Assembly (NCBI RefSeq): GCF_023195835.1
Contig: NZ_CP096199.1
Span: forward strand, 1,240,001 to 1,304,000
Origin: Vibrio sinaloensis
GTDB lineage: Bacteria; Pseudomonadota; Gammaproteobacteria; Enterobacterales; Vibrionaceae
Length of the DNA: 64,000 bases
Direction of reading: 5' to 3'
Both the position numbers and the translations under genes were made by a program. The notes under the pieces were generated by a model. The model ran no database searches. It worked only from the letters and a program-made list of their open reading frames with translations, and was not told where the DNA came from. Every line of letters starts with the position of its first letter. Position 1 is the stretch's first letter. Below, piece after piece: positions 26,174 through 35,525 of this stretch.

Positions 26174-26900
26174 TTTCTTATTCGGTTTAATGGTTATTTT
26201 TTTTGGTATTCATAACGTTGCGTGTGCGTCAATCGAACATAATGAACAGCCGGAATGGAAAGTGAGTGTAACCTTTCCCTCCTTATATCCTGTCAGCGTC
26301 ACTCAAGCATATGGTGTTAATTACGAAAATGGTTGGACGTCTACTATCCATGGTTTCAGCCAATTTATGAGCAAAAGTCGCCTGGATAATATCAGTAAGA
26401 GGTTTAGTGATTATGATGGTTATGGGCTACCCATCCATACACTTACTATGATAAATGGCTCTCAGGTATCGGGCTCAAACGTGTTACCAGACGACCTTTT
26501 TCTCTCTTGGACATCTATAACTAACACGCAGTTTTATACAACTAAGTTTTCGGTAGGTGATAAAGTAAAAAAAGCGATGTTACGCAAAAGCAGCTACGTG
26601 GGACGTTCTGGAGATACAATCACTTGTTATAAGACGGAGTTTATATTTGGCTTGCTTCCAAATGGACATGCAAAGGTGTGGATTAAAGGCTGCAACAATT
26701 TAGTGTTTTTGAAAGAAGTTCCTCCGACTAAAGTCAGTAGTGAGGATGCTTTAGGTTTTGATGCTAACGATTACAAACAACGTTCATACATTTCAAGAAT
26801 CGAGCAACGAGCTGAACAAGCGGGCGCTACGTTAGACCCCATCCCATGGGACAAGTTAAACAAAGTCTACACTAATTATGTAATTACCGAATTACACTGA
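26148..26900 (+). CDS. DUF2931 protein, putative immunity to the Tle1-like lipase
   Basis: This 250-residue exported protein has an N-terminal signal sequence (FLFGLMVIFFGIHNVACAS) cleaved at ACA or lipidated at the Cys, although the lipobox is not canonical. The body, beginning WKVSVTFPSLYPVSVTQAYG, matches the DUF2931 pattern, a family common behind T6SS lipases. A periplasmic location fits neutralising a membrane-attacking effector. It overlaps the effector by 26 bases; ATG 26163 is an alternative start. The immunity role is inferred from position, localisation and family habit. Confidence 0.8.
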   Translation: MSVLKMWNNFLFGLMVIFFGIHNVACASIEHNEQPEWKVSVTFPSLYPVSVTQAYGVNYENGWTSTIHGFSQFMSKSRLDNISKRFSDYDGYGLPIHTLTMINGSQVSGSNVLPDDLFLSWTSITNTQFYTTKFSVGDKVKKAMLRKSSYVGRSGDTITCYKTEFIFGLLPNGHAKVWIKGCNNLVFLKEVPPTKVSSEDALGFDANDYKQRSYISRIEQRAEQAGATLDPIPWDKLNKVYTNYVITELH

Positions 26901-26960
26901 TTCGCGACAATCTATAACGTTTGGTGCAGACAGTGACACAGAACTTAGGAAATGCTATTT

Positions 26961-26983
26961 GAGCCCCGCATATTGCGGGGCTC
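26961..26983. terminator. Strong hairpin between convergent genes
   Basis: GAGCCCCGCA, loop TAT and TGCGGGGCTC form a 10-base perfect stem between the putative immunity gene and the kinase gene. Neither side has a good T-run, so termination is probable but may be inefficient. Confidence 0.6.
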
Positions 26984-27027
26984 ATTGGGTATTGCCTTTG
27001 TATGGAATGAATAGCCGCTGGTTGAGG

Positions 27028-28368
27028 TTATGAGGAAAGCTTAAGGGTTAGAATCGCCTTTAACCCTCCGAGTTTACTTGGCTCTAATGCAAGCTTACCT
27101 CGGTAGCTGTGCGCCATTTCACTGACGATATTCAGCCCTAATCCAGAACCTGGTGTGGTTTCATCTAGCCTAACACCACGTTCGATAACGTGAGCGACGC
27201 TTTGTTGAGGGATGCCTGGGCCATCATCCTCAATGATGATTTCTATTCCCCCGTCATCGATAGGGATAGAGTGCACACGGATAATGGTAGACGACCATTT
27301 GTAGGCATTTTCTAGCAAGTTGCCGACCATTTCATCAAAATCAGTTTGATCGACGGCGACCTCAATCTCCGAGTCGAGTTCGTTGACTAAAGTAATCTGA
27401 CGCGGAGCGTATACTTTATCGAATGCCATAGAAATTGCGTCAACTCGCTGCGCCACATTGCATCGCACCGAAAGAATGTATTCTGAGCCTGCAATCCGAG
27501 CTCGCCCTAAATGATAGTCAATTTGGGTCTGAATTTGTTCGATAGATGGAAGAAGTTGTTGCTGAGTTTTGTTGTCTAGGGTTTTGATTTCGTTGTTCAA
27601 AACAGAAAGCGGTGTTTTCAGTGCATGGGATAAGTTCCCCGCGTGGTGGCGAGCACGCTGAAGTAGCTCTTGGTAGTGAAACACCAACGCATTAAGGTCG
27701 GACACCACAGGCGCTACTTCTTTGGGATACTCTTGGTCAAGGCGCGTCTTTTCTCCAGCACGCAGCTGAGCTAGCTCTTTGTGCATTTTGCTCAAAGGAA
27801 TCAAAGACCATTGCACTTGCAGTATGATGACAGCCAATACACCAAAGTAGAGTAGGGCGAGAATCACCCACAACTGGCCCATGATATTATGCACCGTCTC
27901 TTTGATAGGTTGATCATCAATACCAATGAGCACCTTTATAGGGCCGTTATAGTCAGGGTAATAGAGATTGGTTTGGACATAAATCAGCCGCTCTTCGCGA
28001 GCTCCCACTAAGTGTTTGCCATCTTGCTCAAAGCGGAGGTTTTTATCCCATAATGAGCGCGAACGAAGTAAATCTGATTCGGTTTGTGCTGACCAATATA
28101 GACCACTGTATGGGCGACTAAAGCGTGGGTCGGAGAGGCTGCTCGTTAGCGTGACATTACCCGTGTCATCGGCTTCGATTGAAGCGGATATTTCGTCGAT
28201 ATAAAGATTGAGCTGCTTCTTAGTTTCATCGACCATATACTTTTGCACTTGGCTTGGAACGCTAACCCCGACAGCAAAGATCATCGCAGTGAGCCAAACG
28301 ATGGCCGCCAGCACTAAGCGGCTTTTAATGCTCAGGCGTTTAAGCTTAGGACGCGGCTTATTCGGCAT
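27028..28368 (-). CDS. Sensor histidine kinase, PhoQ/CarS-like
   Basis: This 446-residue inner-membrane kinase has membrane segments at about 17-38 and 165-187 flanking a sensor domain rich in charged residues. It continues into a HisKA domain with the acceptor His in GNLSHALKTPLSVLNNE, and a HATPase with GNLLENAYKWSS, EDDGPGIPQ and GSGLGLNIV. It overlaps the response regulator by 11 bases. The PepSY-regulator-kinase arrangement and the regulator's sequence recall the Vibrio CarRS/VprAB system that controls lipid A modification; this is from memory and not proven. Confidence 0.9.
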   Translation of the reverse strand: MPNKPRPKLKRLSIKSRLVLAAIVWLTAMIFAVGVSVPSQVQKYMVDETKKQLNLYIDEISASIEADDTGNVTLTSSLSDPRFSRPYSGLYWSAQTESDLLRSRSLWDKNLRFEQDGKHLVGAREERLIYVQTNLYYPDYNGPIKVLIGIDDQPIKETVHNIMGQLWVILALLYFGVLAVIILQVQWSLIPLSKMHKELAQLRAGEKTRLDQEYPKEVAPVVSDLNALVFHYQELLQRARHHAGNLSHALKTPLSVLNNEIKTLDNKTQQQLLPSIEQIQTQIDYHLGRARIAGSEYILSVRCNVAQRVDAISMAFDKVYAPRQITLVNELDSEIEVAVDQTDFDEMVGNLLENAYKWSSTIIRVHSIPIDDGGIEIIIEDDGPGIPQQSVAHVIERGVRLDETTPGSGLGLNIVSEMAHSYRGKLALEPSKLGGLKAILTLKLSS

Positions 28369-29017
28369 TCAATTGATACCCCAAGCCGCGTACCGTTTTG
28401 ATCACCTTAGGTGCAATCTTTTTGCGGATTCGACCGATGAACACTTCAATCGTATTAGAATCGCGGTCGAAATCTTGTTTATAAATATGCTCAACTAGTT
28501 CGGTTCGAGAGATCACTTTCTCAGGGTTATGCATAAAGTAGGCAACAACTTTATATTCGAGCGCAGTTAGGCTTACGGCTTGACCTTGCCACATCACTTT
28601 TGATGTCCGTGTGTCTAGGCTTAAGTTGCCAACCTTAAGCACAGGCGAGGCATTACCTGAAGCGCGGCGAAGCTGAGCGCGAATTCGTGCGCTTAGTTCG
28701 ACCATTTCGAAAGGTTTGGTTAGGTAATCGTCGGCACCGGCGTTGAGTCCTTCTACGCGTTGCGTTAGGGTATCGCGTGCACTGAGGATAATCACGGGTG
28801 TGTTGATGTTTTCATCTCGGATGCCTTTTAGCACTGTCAAACCATCTAATTTCGGCAGGCCTAAATCAAGCACTATGGCGTCCCACTGTTCTGAGGTCGC
28901 GCGGTAAAGCGCATCAATACCATCTTGGGACAGTTCAGGCACCCAGCCGGTTTGTTCAAGCGACGCAACGATCTGTTCGCCTAAACGAGGTTCATCTTCA
29001 ACCACAAGAATTTTCAT
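28358..29017 (-). CDS. OmpR/PhoP-family response regulator, CarR/VprA-like
   Basis: This 219-residue regulator has a receiver domain (1-115; acidic VEDEPRLG, phospho-acceptor Asp51 in IVLDLGLP, TKPFEMVE) and a winged-helix trans_reg_C domain (125-219; VSLTALEYKVVAYFMHNP, RDSNTIEVFIGRIRKKI). It sits between a PepSY protein gene (5 bases away) and its kinase (overlapping). It resembles PhoP-like regulators of envelope stress and polymyxin resistance in Vibrio. Confidence 0.93.
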   Translation of the reverse strand: MKILVVEDEPRLGEQIVASLEQTGWVPELSQDGIDALYRATSEQWDAIVLDLGLPKLDGLTVLKGIRDENINTPVIILSARDTLTQRVEGLNAGADDYLTKPFEMVELSARIRAQLRRASGNASPVLKVGNLSLDTRTSKVMWQGQAVSLTALEYKVVAYFMHNPEKVISRTELVEHIYKQDFDRDSNTIEVFIGRIRKKIAPKVIKTVRGLGYQLNAE

Positions 29018-29022
29018 AAGCC

Positions 29023-29430
29023 TTAATCTTCTGTATTTTTTAGTGCTTGTCTGATATTTCTGCCTTTGATTTGCAGCATTTCTAGAGTTTGGGCGTTGTA
29101 CTCAACTTTAATGATATTGTTCTCGTAGTTAAGTTTGATTTCGTACACCCATTCATCATCGTCTTCTTCGAGCTCTACTTGTATGATTCGGCCGTGCAAA
29201 TCACGCTCGACCACGGCATACATTTCAGAAAAAGGTCTGACGTAACCTCTTTTAACTGCTGCATACACCTCATCTTGGTCTTCATCAAACTCAATTTTAG
29301 TACCGGGCTTGTGGACATCTTGAACCAGGGCGTGACCATCATACTCACTGTGTTTTTTAGCAAGCGTAGGCCAAGCCAGCACAGTACACATCACTAAGAT
29401 AGTGCAATGAACAATCGGACGCATAGACAT
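29023..29430 (-). CDS. Periplasmic PepSY-domain protein
   Basis: The 135-residue precursor has a signal peptide (MRPIVHCTILVMCTVLAWPT, cleavage near TLAKK) and a mature part made of a very acidic PepSY-like fold (LVQDVHKPG-like lead, YAVVERDLHGRIIQVELEED, then EWVYEIKLNYENNIIKVEYN). AAGGG precedes ATG 29430; longer frames start upstream without a site. As first gene of the regulator-kinase operon, it probably modulates the sensor in the periplasm or reports envelope state. That role is inference. Confidence 0.82.
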   Translation of the reverse strand: MSMRPIVHCTILVMCTVLAWPTLAKKHSEYDGHALVQDVHKPGTKIEFDEDQDEVYAAVKRGYVRPFSEMYAVVERDLHGRIIQVELEEDDDEWVYEIKLNYENNIIKVEYNAQTLEMLQIKGRNIRQALKNTED

Positions 29431-29503
29431 AATATTACCCTTTTGCCATATCTGAGTTTGAGTATATCGGCTCAAATATGAACACTAAGTGAATTGAGGA
29501 CAG

Positions 29504-31243
29504 TTAACCCTTAAGTTCGTCGGCGAAGATTTTGTCGCGCATTTTCCAAAACCTGCCAGACTTTCTGGCGATAACAAATTGAGGAGGACGAAATCGATGT
29601 TGATTGTTCACCACCTTGCTCGGCGAAGCGTCATTAAATGGGCGATGTTTGTCAGCTAAGTGAGGGCGAACAAACTGATCTTTGAAGCGTTGCTTTTGAT
29701 TTTTAGTATTGAGGGACCAAAACTCGCTGACTTGAGCTTGATTTTCACCGATATAAGAAACTTTAAGACTGCTTTTGCCTTTGTCGTCTTTATGGACCGA
29801 GAGGTCCATCTCGATACACTCGAAAACCAACGCATCTTTCAGGTTTAACGCCTCCTTAAGCTTTTTGTCAGGGTCTACTAATGTCGCATCGCATTCATGA
29901 CATATTCGCGCTGCAATGTCATTGTCTGCGCCGCATTCCGAGCAGTATTTGGCGCGGAAACGATAGTCACAGTGTTCTCGCTCGCCGGTTTCTTGGTCTT
30001 CGAAAAAGCCCTGACATTTTCGTCCGTAATGCTCAATCAGAAAGCCGTTTGCGTCTAGTTTACCCCAAAAATTGTTGTTGAATCCGCAAGCAGGACAGGG
30101 GATGGTAATGATCTCACTGTCTGAATCCGGCTTGGGTTCGCCGACCTCAGGTTGATAAAGATCGTAGCTGTTACCGGCATAATCGAGCACCAAACACTCT
30201 TGTTTTCCGGGAGATAAACGTAGACCACGACCAATGATCTGCTGGTAGAGGCTAATCGACTCAGTTGGGCGTAAGATGGCTATTAAGTCTACATGAGGGG
30301 CATCAAACCCTGTGGTTAATACTGACACATTAACCAAATACTTTATCTTCTTGTGCTTGAAGTCTTCGATGATGCGATCGCGATCTGGCGTCGGTGTGTC
30401 GCCAATCACGATAGCGGCCTCACCTTGTGGAAGCAAACCGTGGATTTCTTGCGCATGCCTGACTGTTGCAGCAAACACCATAACGCCGTGTCTATCCTTA
30501 CTAAACTCTATAATTTGCTCAACGATTTGCGGCGTGGCTCGCTTGGCTTTGTCGATCACCATGTCCAGTTCCGCCTCTTTATATCGTCCGGTGCTGGCAG
30601 GCTTCAGTTGCGAGAAGTCATAACTTAGCACGGGGGCGTCCATCATTCGTGCTGGGGTGAGAAACGCTTCATCGAGTAAATAACGAATCGGCAGTTCAAA
30701 AATACAGTCGCGGAAAAATCGGGGTTCCTCACTGCGCACCAAACCACGGGTGTGATATTGATATATCCAGCCCATCCCCAATCGATAAGGGGTGGCGGTT
30801 AAGCCAAGAACTTTGATGCCCGGGTTTTGCTCGGTGAGGTGCCGGATTACTTTTTGATAGCTGGTGTCTTTGTTATCGGGGACGCGGTGACACTCATCTA
30901 TCACCAATAATGAGAACTGATTCTTGAACTGGTCGAGATTGCGCACGACCGATTGGACCGACGCAAAGACCACTTGTTGGTCGGTTTCTTTTCTCCCTAG
31001 ACCTGCGGAAAAAATCGCGCCTTTCAAACCATAGCCTTCATATTTGGCATGGTTTTGCTCAACCAGCTCTTTAACATGTGCGAGCACAAGGACACGACCT
31101 TTGGCGAGCCGCGCAAGCTCTGCAATCACTAGACTTTTTCCCGCGCCGGTAGGCAGTACGATCACTGCAGGTGAGGTATGCTGGCGAAAATAGTGGATCA
31201 CGGCTTTGACGGAATCGGCTTGATAGGGGCGAAGTGTATACAT
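29504..31243 (-). CDS. radD: RadD-like DEAD/DEAH helicase (YejH)
   Basis: At 579 residues it nearly equals E. coli RadD, a repair ATPase linked to resolution of recombination intermediates. Helicase motifs run in order: LRPYQADSV (Q-like), LPTGAGKS (Walker A), DECHR (Walker B), LGLTATPYRLG, VLTTGFDAPHVDLI and QIIGRGLRLS. A cysteine-rich zinc region follows (CPACGF, CSECGADN, CHECDA). MYTLRPYQ is the expected N-terminus, so ATG 31243 is preferred over an upstream TTG, although the ribosome-binding site is weak. It is divergent from rsuA, the same order as in E. coli. Confidence 0.95.
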   Translation of the reverse strand: MYTLRPYQADSVKAVIHYFRQHTSPAVIVLPTGAGKSLVIAELARLAKGRVLVLAHVKELVEQNHAKYEGYGLKGAIFSAGLGRKETDQQVVFASVQSVVRNLDQFKNQFSLLVIDECHRVPDNKDTSYQKVIRHLTEQNPGIKVLGLTATPYRLGMGWIYQYHTRGLVRSEEPRFFRDCIFELPIRYLLDEAFLTPARMMDAPVLSYDFSQLKPASTGRYKEAELDMVIDKAKRATPQIVEQIIEFSKDRHGVMVFAATVRHAQEIHGLLPQGEAAIVIGDTPTPDRDRIIEDFKHKKIKYLVNVSVLTTGFDAPHVDLIAILRPTESISLYQQIIGRGLRLSPGKQECLVLDYAGNSYDLYQPEVGEPKPDSDSEIITIPCPACGFNNNFWGKLDANGFLIEHYGRKCQGFFEDQETGEREHCDYRFRAKYCSECGADNDIAARICHECDATLVDPDKKLKEALNLKDALVFECIEMDLSVHKDDKGKSSLKVSYIGENQAQVSEFWSLNTKNQKQRFKDQFVRPHLADKHRPFNDASPSKVVNNQHRFRPPQFVIARKSGRFWKMRDKIFADELKG

Positions 31244-31316
31244 AAATTCTGTGAAATAGCTCAACTATTTGGTTCAGTCACACTATAATACCCCAGCAAA
31301 CAAAGATGAGGTATTC

Positions 31317-32018
31317 ATGCGTTTAGATAAATATCTGTGTGACGCACTTGGTGCGACGCGCAAAGAAGCAACAAAAATCATTAAAAGTGGTGATGTGACG
31401 GTGAATGATGTCGTGCAAAAAAGCGGCTCGTTCAAAGTAACAGATGATTGCAGTGTGGAATGGCAAGGTCGAGAGATCATCAAGCCAGGCCCTCGATACA
31501 TTATGCTGTTCAAACCGGATGGTTTTGTTTGCTCGCATGAAGATGGTTTCAATCAAACAGCATTTATGTTGCTTGATGAAGTAAAAATGGAAGACCTTCA
31601 TTTTGCAGGCCGACTCGATGTTGATACCACAGGATTGGTGTTGATTACTGATGATGGTCAATGGTCACATCGAATTACGTCCCCTAAACATAAATGTGAA
31701 AAGACGTACCGAGTTTGGTTGGCCGATCCGATCAAAGATGAATACATAGCGCAGTTTGAGCAAGGTATTCAACTGCGCAACGAAAAAGATCTGACCTTAC
31801 CTGCGAAGCTGGAAATCGTAGACCGAGATGAAAATGAGGTCTTGTTGACGATAACCGAAGGCAAATATCATCAAGTCAAACGCATGTTTGCCGCGCTTGG
31901 CAATAAGGTGGAGCATCTTCATCGCGAACGTATTGGTGCAATTGAACTGTGTGATTCACTAGAGCCTGGCGAATACCGCTACTTAACTCAGCAAGAAATT
32001 GACTCCATTTGGAAATAA
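31317..32018 (+). CDS. rsuA: 16S rRNA pseudouridine-516 synthase
   Basis: The product is 233 residues. An N-terminal S4 RNA-binding domain (MRLDKYLCDALGATRKEATK) is followed by the catalytic domain with Asp101 in GRLDVDTTGLVLITDDG, TSPKHKCEKTYRV and GKYHQVKRMF. It converts U516 of 16S rRNA to pseudouridine. ATG 31317 follows GAGG at 6 bases; the frame upstream is open but lacks family sequence. Its neighbours radD and bcr match the enterobacterial order. Confidence 0.95.
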   Translation: MRLDKYLCDALGATRKEATKIIKSGDVTVNDVVQKSGSFKVTDDCSVEWQGREIIKPGPRYIMLFKPDGFVCSHEDGFNQTAFMLLDEVKMEDLHFAGRLDVDTTGLVLITDDGQWSHRITSPKHKCEKTYRVWLADPIKDEYIAQFEQGIQLRNEKDLTLPAKLEIVDRDENEVLLTITEGKYHQVKRMFAALGNKVEHLHRERIGAIELCDSLEPGEYRYLTQQEIDSIWK

Positions 32019-32027
32019 TTGGCTTAC

Positions 32028-32048
32028 TTGGAAATAGTTTATTTCCAA
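32028..32048. repeat. Hairpin after rsuA
   Basis: TTGGAAATA and TATTTCCAA form a 9-base perfect stem with loop GTT, 9 bases after the rsuA stop. There is no T-run next to it; it may stabilise the 3' end of the message. Confidence 0.45.
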
Positions 32049-32211
32049 ATGGGAACTAGTCTTTTACTTATAAATGGTTGAGGATAGATCGGTTAACACA
32101 TGAGCCTTGATTCTTATCGGTCTTTTCATGAAGAGAAGGTCCGGGGCTTAATATTTTCTGTTTGGTTGCAGCACGGACGCTGCATCTAATCCGCAACCGA
32201 GTAGGAGCTTT

Positions 32212-33411
32212 ATGTCCGAGCAAACGCAGCCGAACACACCGCAAATCAGTTTATTACTCTTCATCGTCCTTGGTGCTATAGGCGCACTGACACCGCTTGC
32301 GATTGACATGTATCTACCGGCAATGCCAACCATTGCCCGTGACTTAGGTGTTACCCAGGGCGCAGTGCAGATTACACTTACAGCCTACACGGCTGGATTT
32401 GCTGTTGGTCAGCTCATTCACGGCCCTTTGGCAGACAGTTATGGCCGCCGCCCGGTATTAATACTCGGTATACTTGCCTTTGCGTTTGCCTCAATGGTCA
32501 GTGCCACAACACACGGTATTGAAGCCTTGACTTGGGTTCGCACCGCGCAAGGCTTTGCTGGTGCAGCGGCGGCTGTGGTGATTCAAGCTGTGGTTCGAGA
32601 CATGTTTGATCGTGAAGATTTTGCACGGGCAATGTCGTTCGTGACTCTGGTCATTACCATCGCACCTTTGGTCGCCCCGATGATTGGCGGCTATGTGGCG
32701 GTTTGGTTTGGCTGGCGAGCCATATTTTGGATTCTCGCAGGCTTTTCGCTGGTGGTGATTGCACTTGTGTTGTGGAAAATACCAGAGACGCTAACCGCTG
32801 AGAACAAGCAGCCTCTGCGGCTTAGAAATACATTAAGAAACTATCTGCGTCTGTTTAAAAATCCACAGGCGTTGGGTTTGATATTTTCTGGGGCATTTTC
32901 TTTTGCGGGCATGTTTGCATTTTTAACTGCAGGCTCGTTTGTCTATATCGACATTTACGGTGTTCGCCCGGACCAGTTTGGCTATTTGTTTGGGATGAAC
33001 ATCGTCGCCATGATTATCATGACCAGTGTTAACGGGCGTTTGGTGAAAAAGGTCGGCTCACACGCTATGCTTCGTTTTGGCTTAGCCGTGCAACTGTTGG
33101 CGGGGCTAGGGTTATTTGCCACTTGGGTGTGGGATCTTGGGCTGTGGAGTACCGTGATATTTGTCGTGATGTTTATCGGTACACTCTCCACCATAGGCAG
33201 TAACACTATGGGGCTGTTACTCAGCGGGTATCCGACTATGGCTGGTACGGCCTCATCGCTTGCGGGCACATTGAGATTTGGTACAGGTTCGATTGTTGGC
33301 GCTGTCGTGGCTTGGTTGCCTGGTGGTGTCACTTGGCCGATGATATTAGTTATGAGCGCGTGTTCGGTTGTGTCGGCCGCGTGTTATTGGATGTTTGGAA
33401 GAAAAGCGTAA
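32212..33411 (+). CDS. bcr: Bcr/CflA-family multidrug efflux transporter
   Basis: This 399-residue major-facilitator protein has 12 predicted membrane helices. Family marks are the N-terminal PLAIDMYLPAMPTIA, the loop motif GPLADSYGRRPVLILG and VRTAQGFAGAAAAVVIQAVV. Bcr exports bicyclomycin, sulfonamides and some peptides by proton antiport in E. coli; the range here is unknown. TAGGAG lies 5 bases before ATG 32212. The next gene starts within its stop codon, so the two form an operon. Confidence 0.93.
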   Translation: MSEQTQPNTPQISLLLFIVLGAIGALTPLAIDMYLPAMPTIARDLGVTQGAVQITLTAYTAGFAVGQLIHGPLADSYGRRPVLILGILAFAFASMVSATTHGIEALTWVRTAQGFAGAAAAVVIQAVVRDMFDREDFARAMSFVTLVITIAPLVAPMIGGYVAVWFGWRAIFWILAGFSLVVIALVLWKIPETLTAENKQPLRLRNTLRNYLRLFKNPQALGLIFSGAFSFAGMFAFLTAGSFVYIDIYGVRPDQFGYLFGMNIVAMIIMTSVNGRLVKKVGSHAMLRFGLAVQLLAGLGLFATWVWDLGLWSTVIFVVMFIGTLSTIGSNTMGLLLSGYPTMAGTASSLAGTLRFGTGSIVGAVVAWLPGGVTWPMILVMSACSVVSAACYWMFGRKA

Positions 33412-34070
33412 TGTCGCAATATACGGTAGAAATACAAAAAGTGGTGAATCAAGCTCTCGCCGAAATGGCGAAAGAGCATGAGTCGGGTCGGCTTAGCAAC
33501 GGATCGGTCGCAAATAACCTTTACTTAGTTCGCTGGGTGACCAAAGCGATAAAGTCGCAGCAGTTCTCACGTCTGGTGGCTGACGACCTGACCCGTTGGC
33601 AAAAAATGGGCCGCTCTAAAGGTGACAAAGCAGGGCTGATGCCAACGTTTGAGCGCATTTCCAAGTACTACCAGCAATGCTTTCCTCAAGGCGAGCCGGA
33701 GCGTGTGATCAGAGATAAAGAGATTGATGCCTTTCTCGATATGATGGAGCAGAATGGTTGGGAAGTGTCGACGTCAGAGCCACTTGTTGGTTGTGGAAAA
33801 GTGCAGATCTTTACCGAGGGGCCAAACTCACTTGCCTTGTGTTCTGAACAGTGTGATAGCTGCTTTGACGGAGAGGAAATGGTTAAGCCAATGAGTTGGT
33901 TTGTTCGTGGTCATCATGCGGATTTTGTTGAAAAAGCGTCAGCGGCTGGCTTTATGGTGCATAAAGTGACCGACTACAAATCTAACGTTAAGTATCATGG
34001 CGAGTATCTGATTTTCCCAGCCAATAGAGGCAGTCAGTTAGCCGAGATCCCACTCAGCTTCACTGCATAA
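33411..34070 (+). CDS. DUF2913 family protein
   Basis: This 219-residue cytoplasmic protein has no membrane segment. It fits the Vibrio-associated DUF2913 family (SNGSVANNLYLVRWVTKAIK near the start). A Cys-containing middle, CSEQCDSCFDG, could bind metal. ATG 33411 overlaps the bcr stop (TAATG), so expression is coupled to the exporter. Function is unknown; a link to drug efflux is only positional. Confidence 0.75.
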   Translation: MSQYTVEIQKVVNQALAEMAKEHESGRLSNGSVANNLYLVRWVTKAIKSQQFSRLVADDLTRWQKMGRSKGDKAGLMPTFERISKYYQQCFPQGEPERVIRDKEIDAFLDMMEQNGWEVSTSEPLVGCGKVQIFTEGPNSLALCSEQCDSCFDGEEMVKPMSWFVRGHHADFVEKASAAGFMVHKVTDYKSNVKYHGEYLIFPANRGSQLAEIPLSFTA

Positions 34071-34079
34071 TACGCACAT

Positions 34080-34106
34080 AAAGAGCTCCGATTACTGGAG
34101 CTCTTT
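34080..34106. terminator. Bidirectional terminator between DUF2913 and SDR genes
   Basis: AAAGAGCTCC, a 7-base loop and GGAGCTCTTT form a 10-base stem with a T-run on the plus side. The right arm overlaps the last codons and stop of the convergent SDR gene. Confidence 0.8.
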
Positions 34107-35525
34107 TGCTTTTCGCACTATGGCTTTGACCATACCTTTAAAGATAAACAAATGCGCTGGCATCATGGCAAACCAATACAGTAGTCCTTTGAATCCTTGA
34201 GGGTGCCACCAAGCGATCACGGTAAGTGTTCTTTGCGAACCCAGATCGTCGATTGTAAATTCGAGCCGTCCCAAGCCGGGCCCTTTCATGCCAAATAGTA
34301 GCGAAATGAAGGAATTTTCTTCACAGCGAATCACTTTCCATGAGTCAATAAAGTCACCCACTTGTAATTCAGGGCCGGGAGGTGAACGCCGCACCGGTTT
34401 TCCGCCTCCGACAAAAAAATCTAGCCATTCACGTATCCGCCATAATATTGTGGCGAAAAAGTATCCCTCTTTGCGACTGCCAATTTTGCTAATCACTTTC
34501 CATAACTGTTCAGCACTCAAGTCAGTATTGATTGTTGCGCCTGTCTGTTTGGGGTAGTAACCAAAACCGGGCTGCCAGCGTGAGAAGGCGGCAGGATCGA
34601 ACCCCCAAACGTTACTGCGGACAAAAGTGCCTTCATGTTTGATGCTGTGATTCACCATCTCCTCGAAGCTAATCAGGGGCTGCGGATACTTTTGATGGAT
34701 TTGATAGCAATTAGCGACGAAATCATGTTCGAGCCCTGACAATAGTGCAGCGCCTATACTCGAGGGAACAGAGGTGACCACGCCAAGCCAGCGTGACGCC
34801 ATTTCCGGTGTGAGCAGCGCTGTGGACCAGATTTTGATCGGTTTATTGATGGCTTGGGCAATGACTTGAAACTGTTCGCGATAGCTCAGAGTATCTGGAC
34901 CGCCAACTTCGTACAGTTGATGAGTGGTCGGTGATTCAGCCGCTAGTGCTAATAAGTAGTGATTGAGGTTTTGCAATGCAATTGGGTTGGCTTTGGAATC
35001 GACCCATTTTGGGGTTACCAGCAATGGCATGTTATAGACAAAGTCACGCATTATCTCAAACGCCGCTGAGCCAGGTCCGATAATCACGCCTGCCCTGAGT
35101 TCGGTAATAGGAACGCCAGCTTGACGAATAATATCCCCAGTCATTCTTCTGGCTTTGAGGTGGTTGGAATCGCCGGTTTGTGGCTGAATCGCGCTCAAAT
35201 AAATGACATGCTTTACCGAGCTTTGTTGCAAGGCTTGCTTAAAGTTATCGGCAAGCGCAATCTCATAGTCGACGAAGTCGTGTCCGTGAGCCATGCCGTG
35301 CACTAGGAAATAGACTAGGTCAAACTCGTTTATGAGCGCCAACGTTGCCTTAAGATCAGCAAGGTCTAAATAGGTAATCTGCAGGTTTGCATGTGGCGTG
35401 ATGCGGGCTCGCAGGTAGTCAATCTGTCGCGCTGCGGCAGTGACGCTGTAACCTTGGTCGCACAATTGCGTGAGAAGTTGCGAACCGACGTAACCAGAAG
35501 CGCCTAATACCAGCACTTTCTTCAT
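34092..35525 (-). CDS. NAD(P)-binding SDR-family protein with C-terminal DUF2867 domain
   Basis: This 477-residue protein has two parts. Residues 1-290 form an atypical short-chain dehydrogenase/NmrA-like Rossmann domain (VLVLGASGYVGSQLL, HVIYLSAIQP, RAGVIIGPGSAAFE). Residues 320-470 match DUF2867/SRPBCC-like sequence (FFATILWRIREWLDFFVGGG, then FKGLLYWFAMMPAHLFIFKG), which contains hydrophobic stretches and may touch the membrane. GAGG precedes ATG 35525. It is likely an oxidoreductase or a regulatory NADP sensor; the substrate is unknown. Confidence 0.82.
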   Translation of the reverse strand: MKKVLVLGASGYVGSQLLTQLCDQGYSVTAAARQIDYLRARITPHANLQITYLDLADLKATLALINEFDLVYFLVHGMAHGHDFVDYEIALADNFKQALQQSSVKHVIYLSAIQPQTGDSNHLKARRMTGDIIRQAGVPITELRAGVIIGPGSAAFEIMRDFVYNMPLLVTPKWVDSKANPIALQNLNHYLLALAAESPTTHQLYEVGGPDTLSYREQFQVIAQAINKPIKIWSTALLTPEMASRWLGVVTSVPSSIGAALLSGLEHDFVANCYQIHQKYPQPLISFEEMVNHSIKHEGTFVRSNVWGFDPAAFSRWQPGFGYYPKQTGATINTDLSAEQLWKVISKIGSRKEGYFFATILWRIREWLDFFVGGGKPVRRSPPGPELQVGDFIDSWKVIRCEENSFISLLFGMKGPGLGRLEFTIDDLGSQRTLTVIAWWHPQGFKGLLYWFAMMPAHLFIFKGMVKAIVRKAKELQ

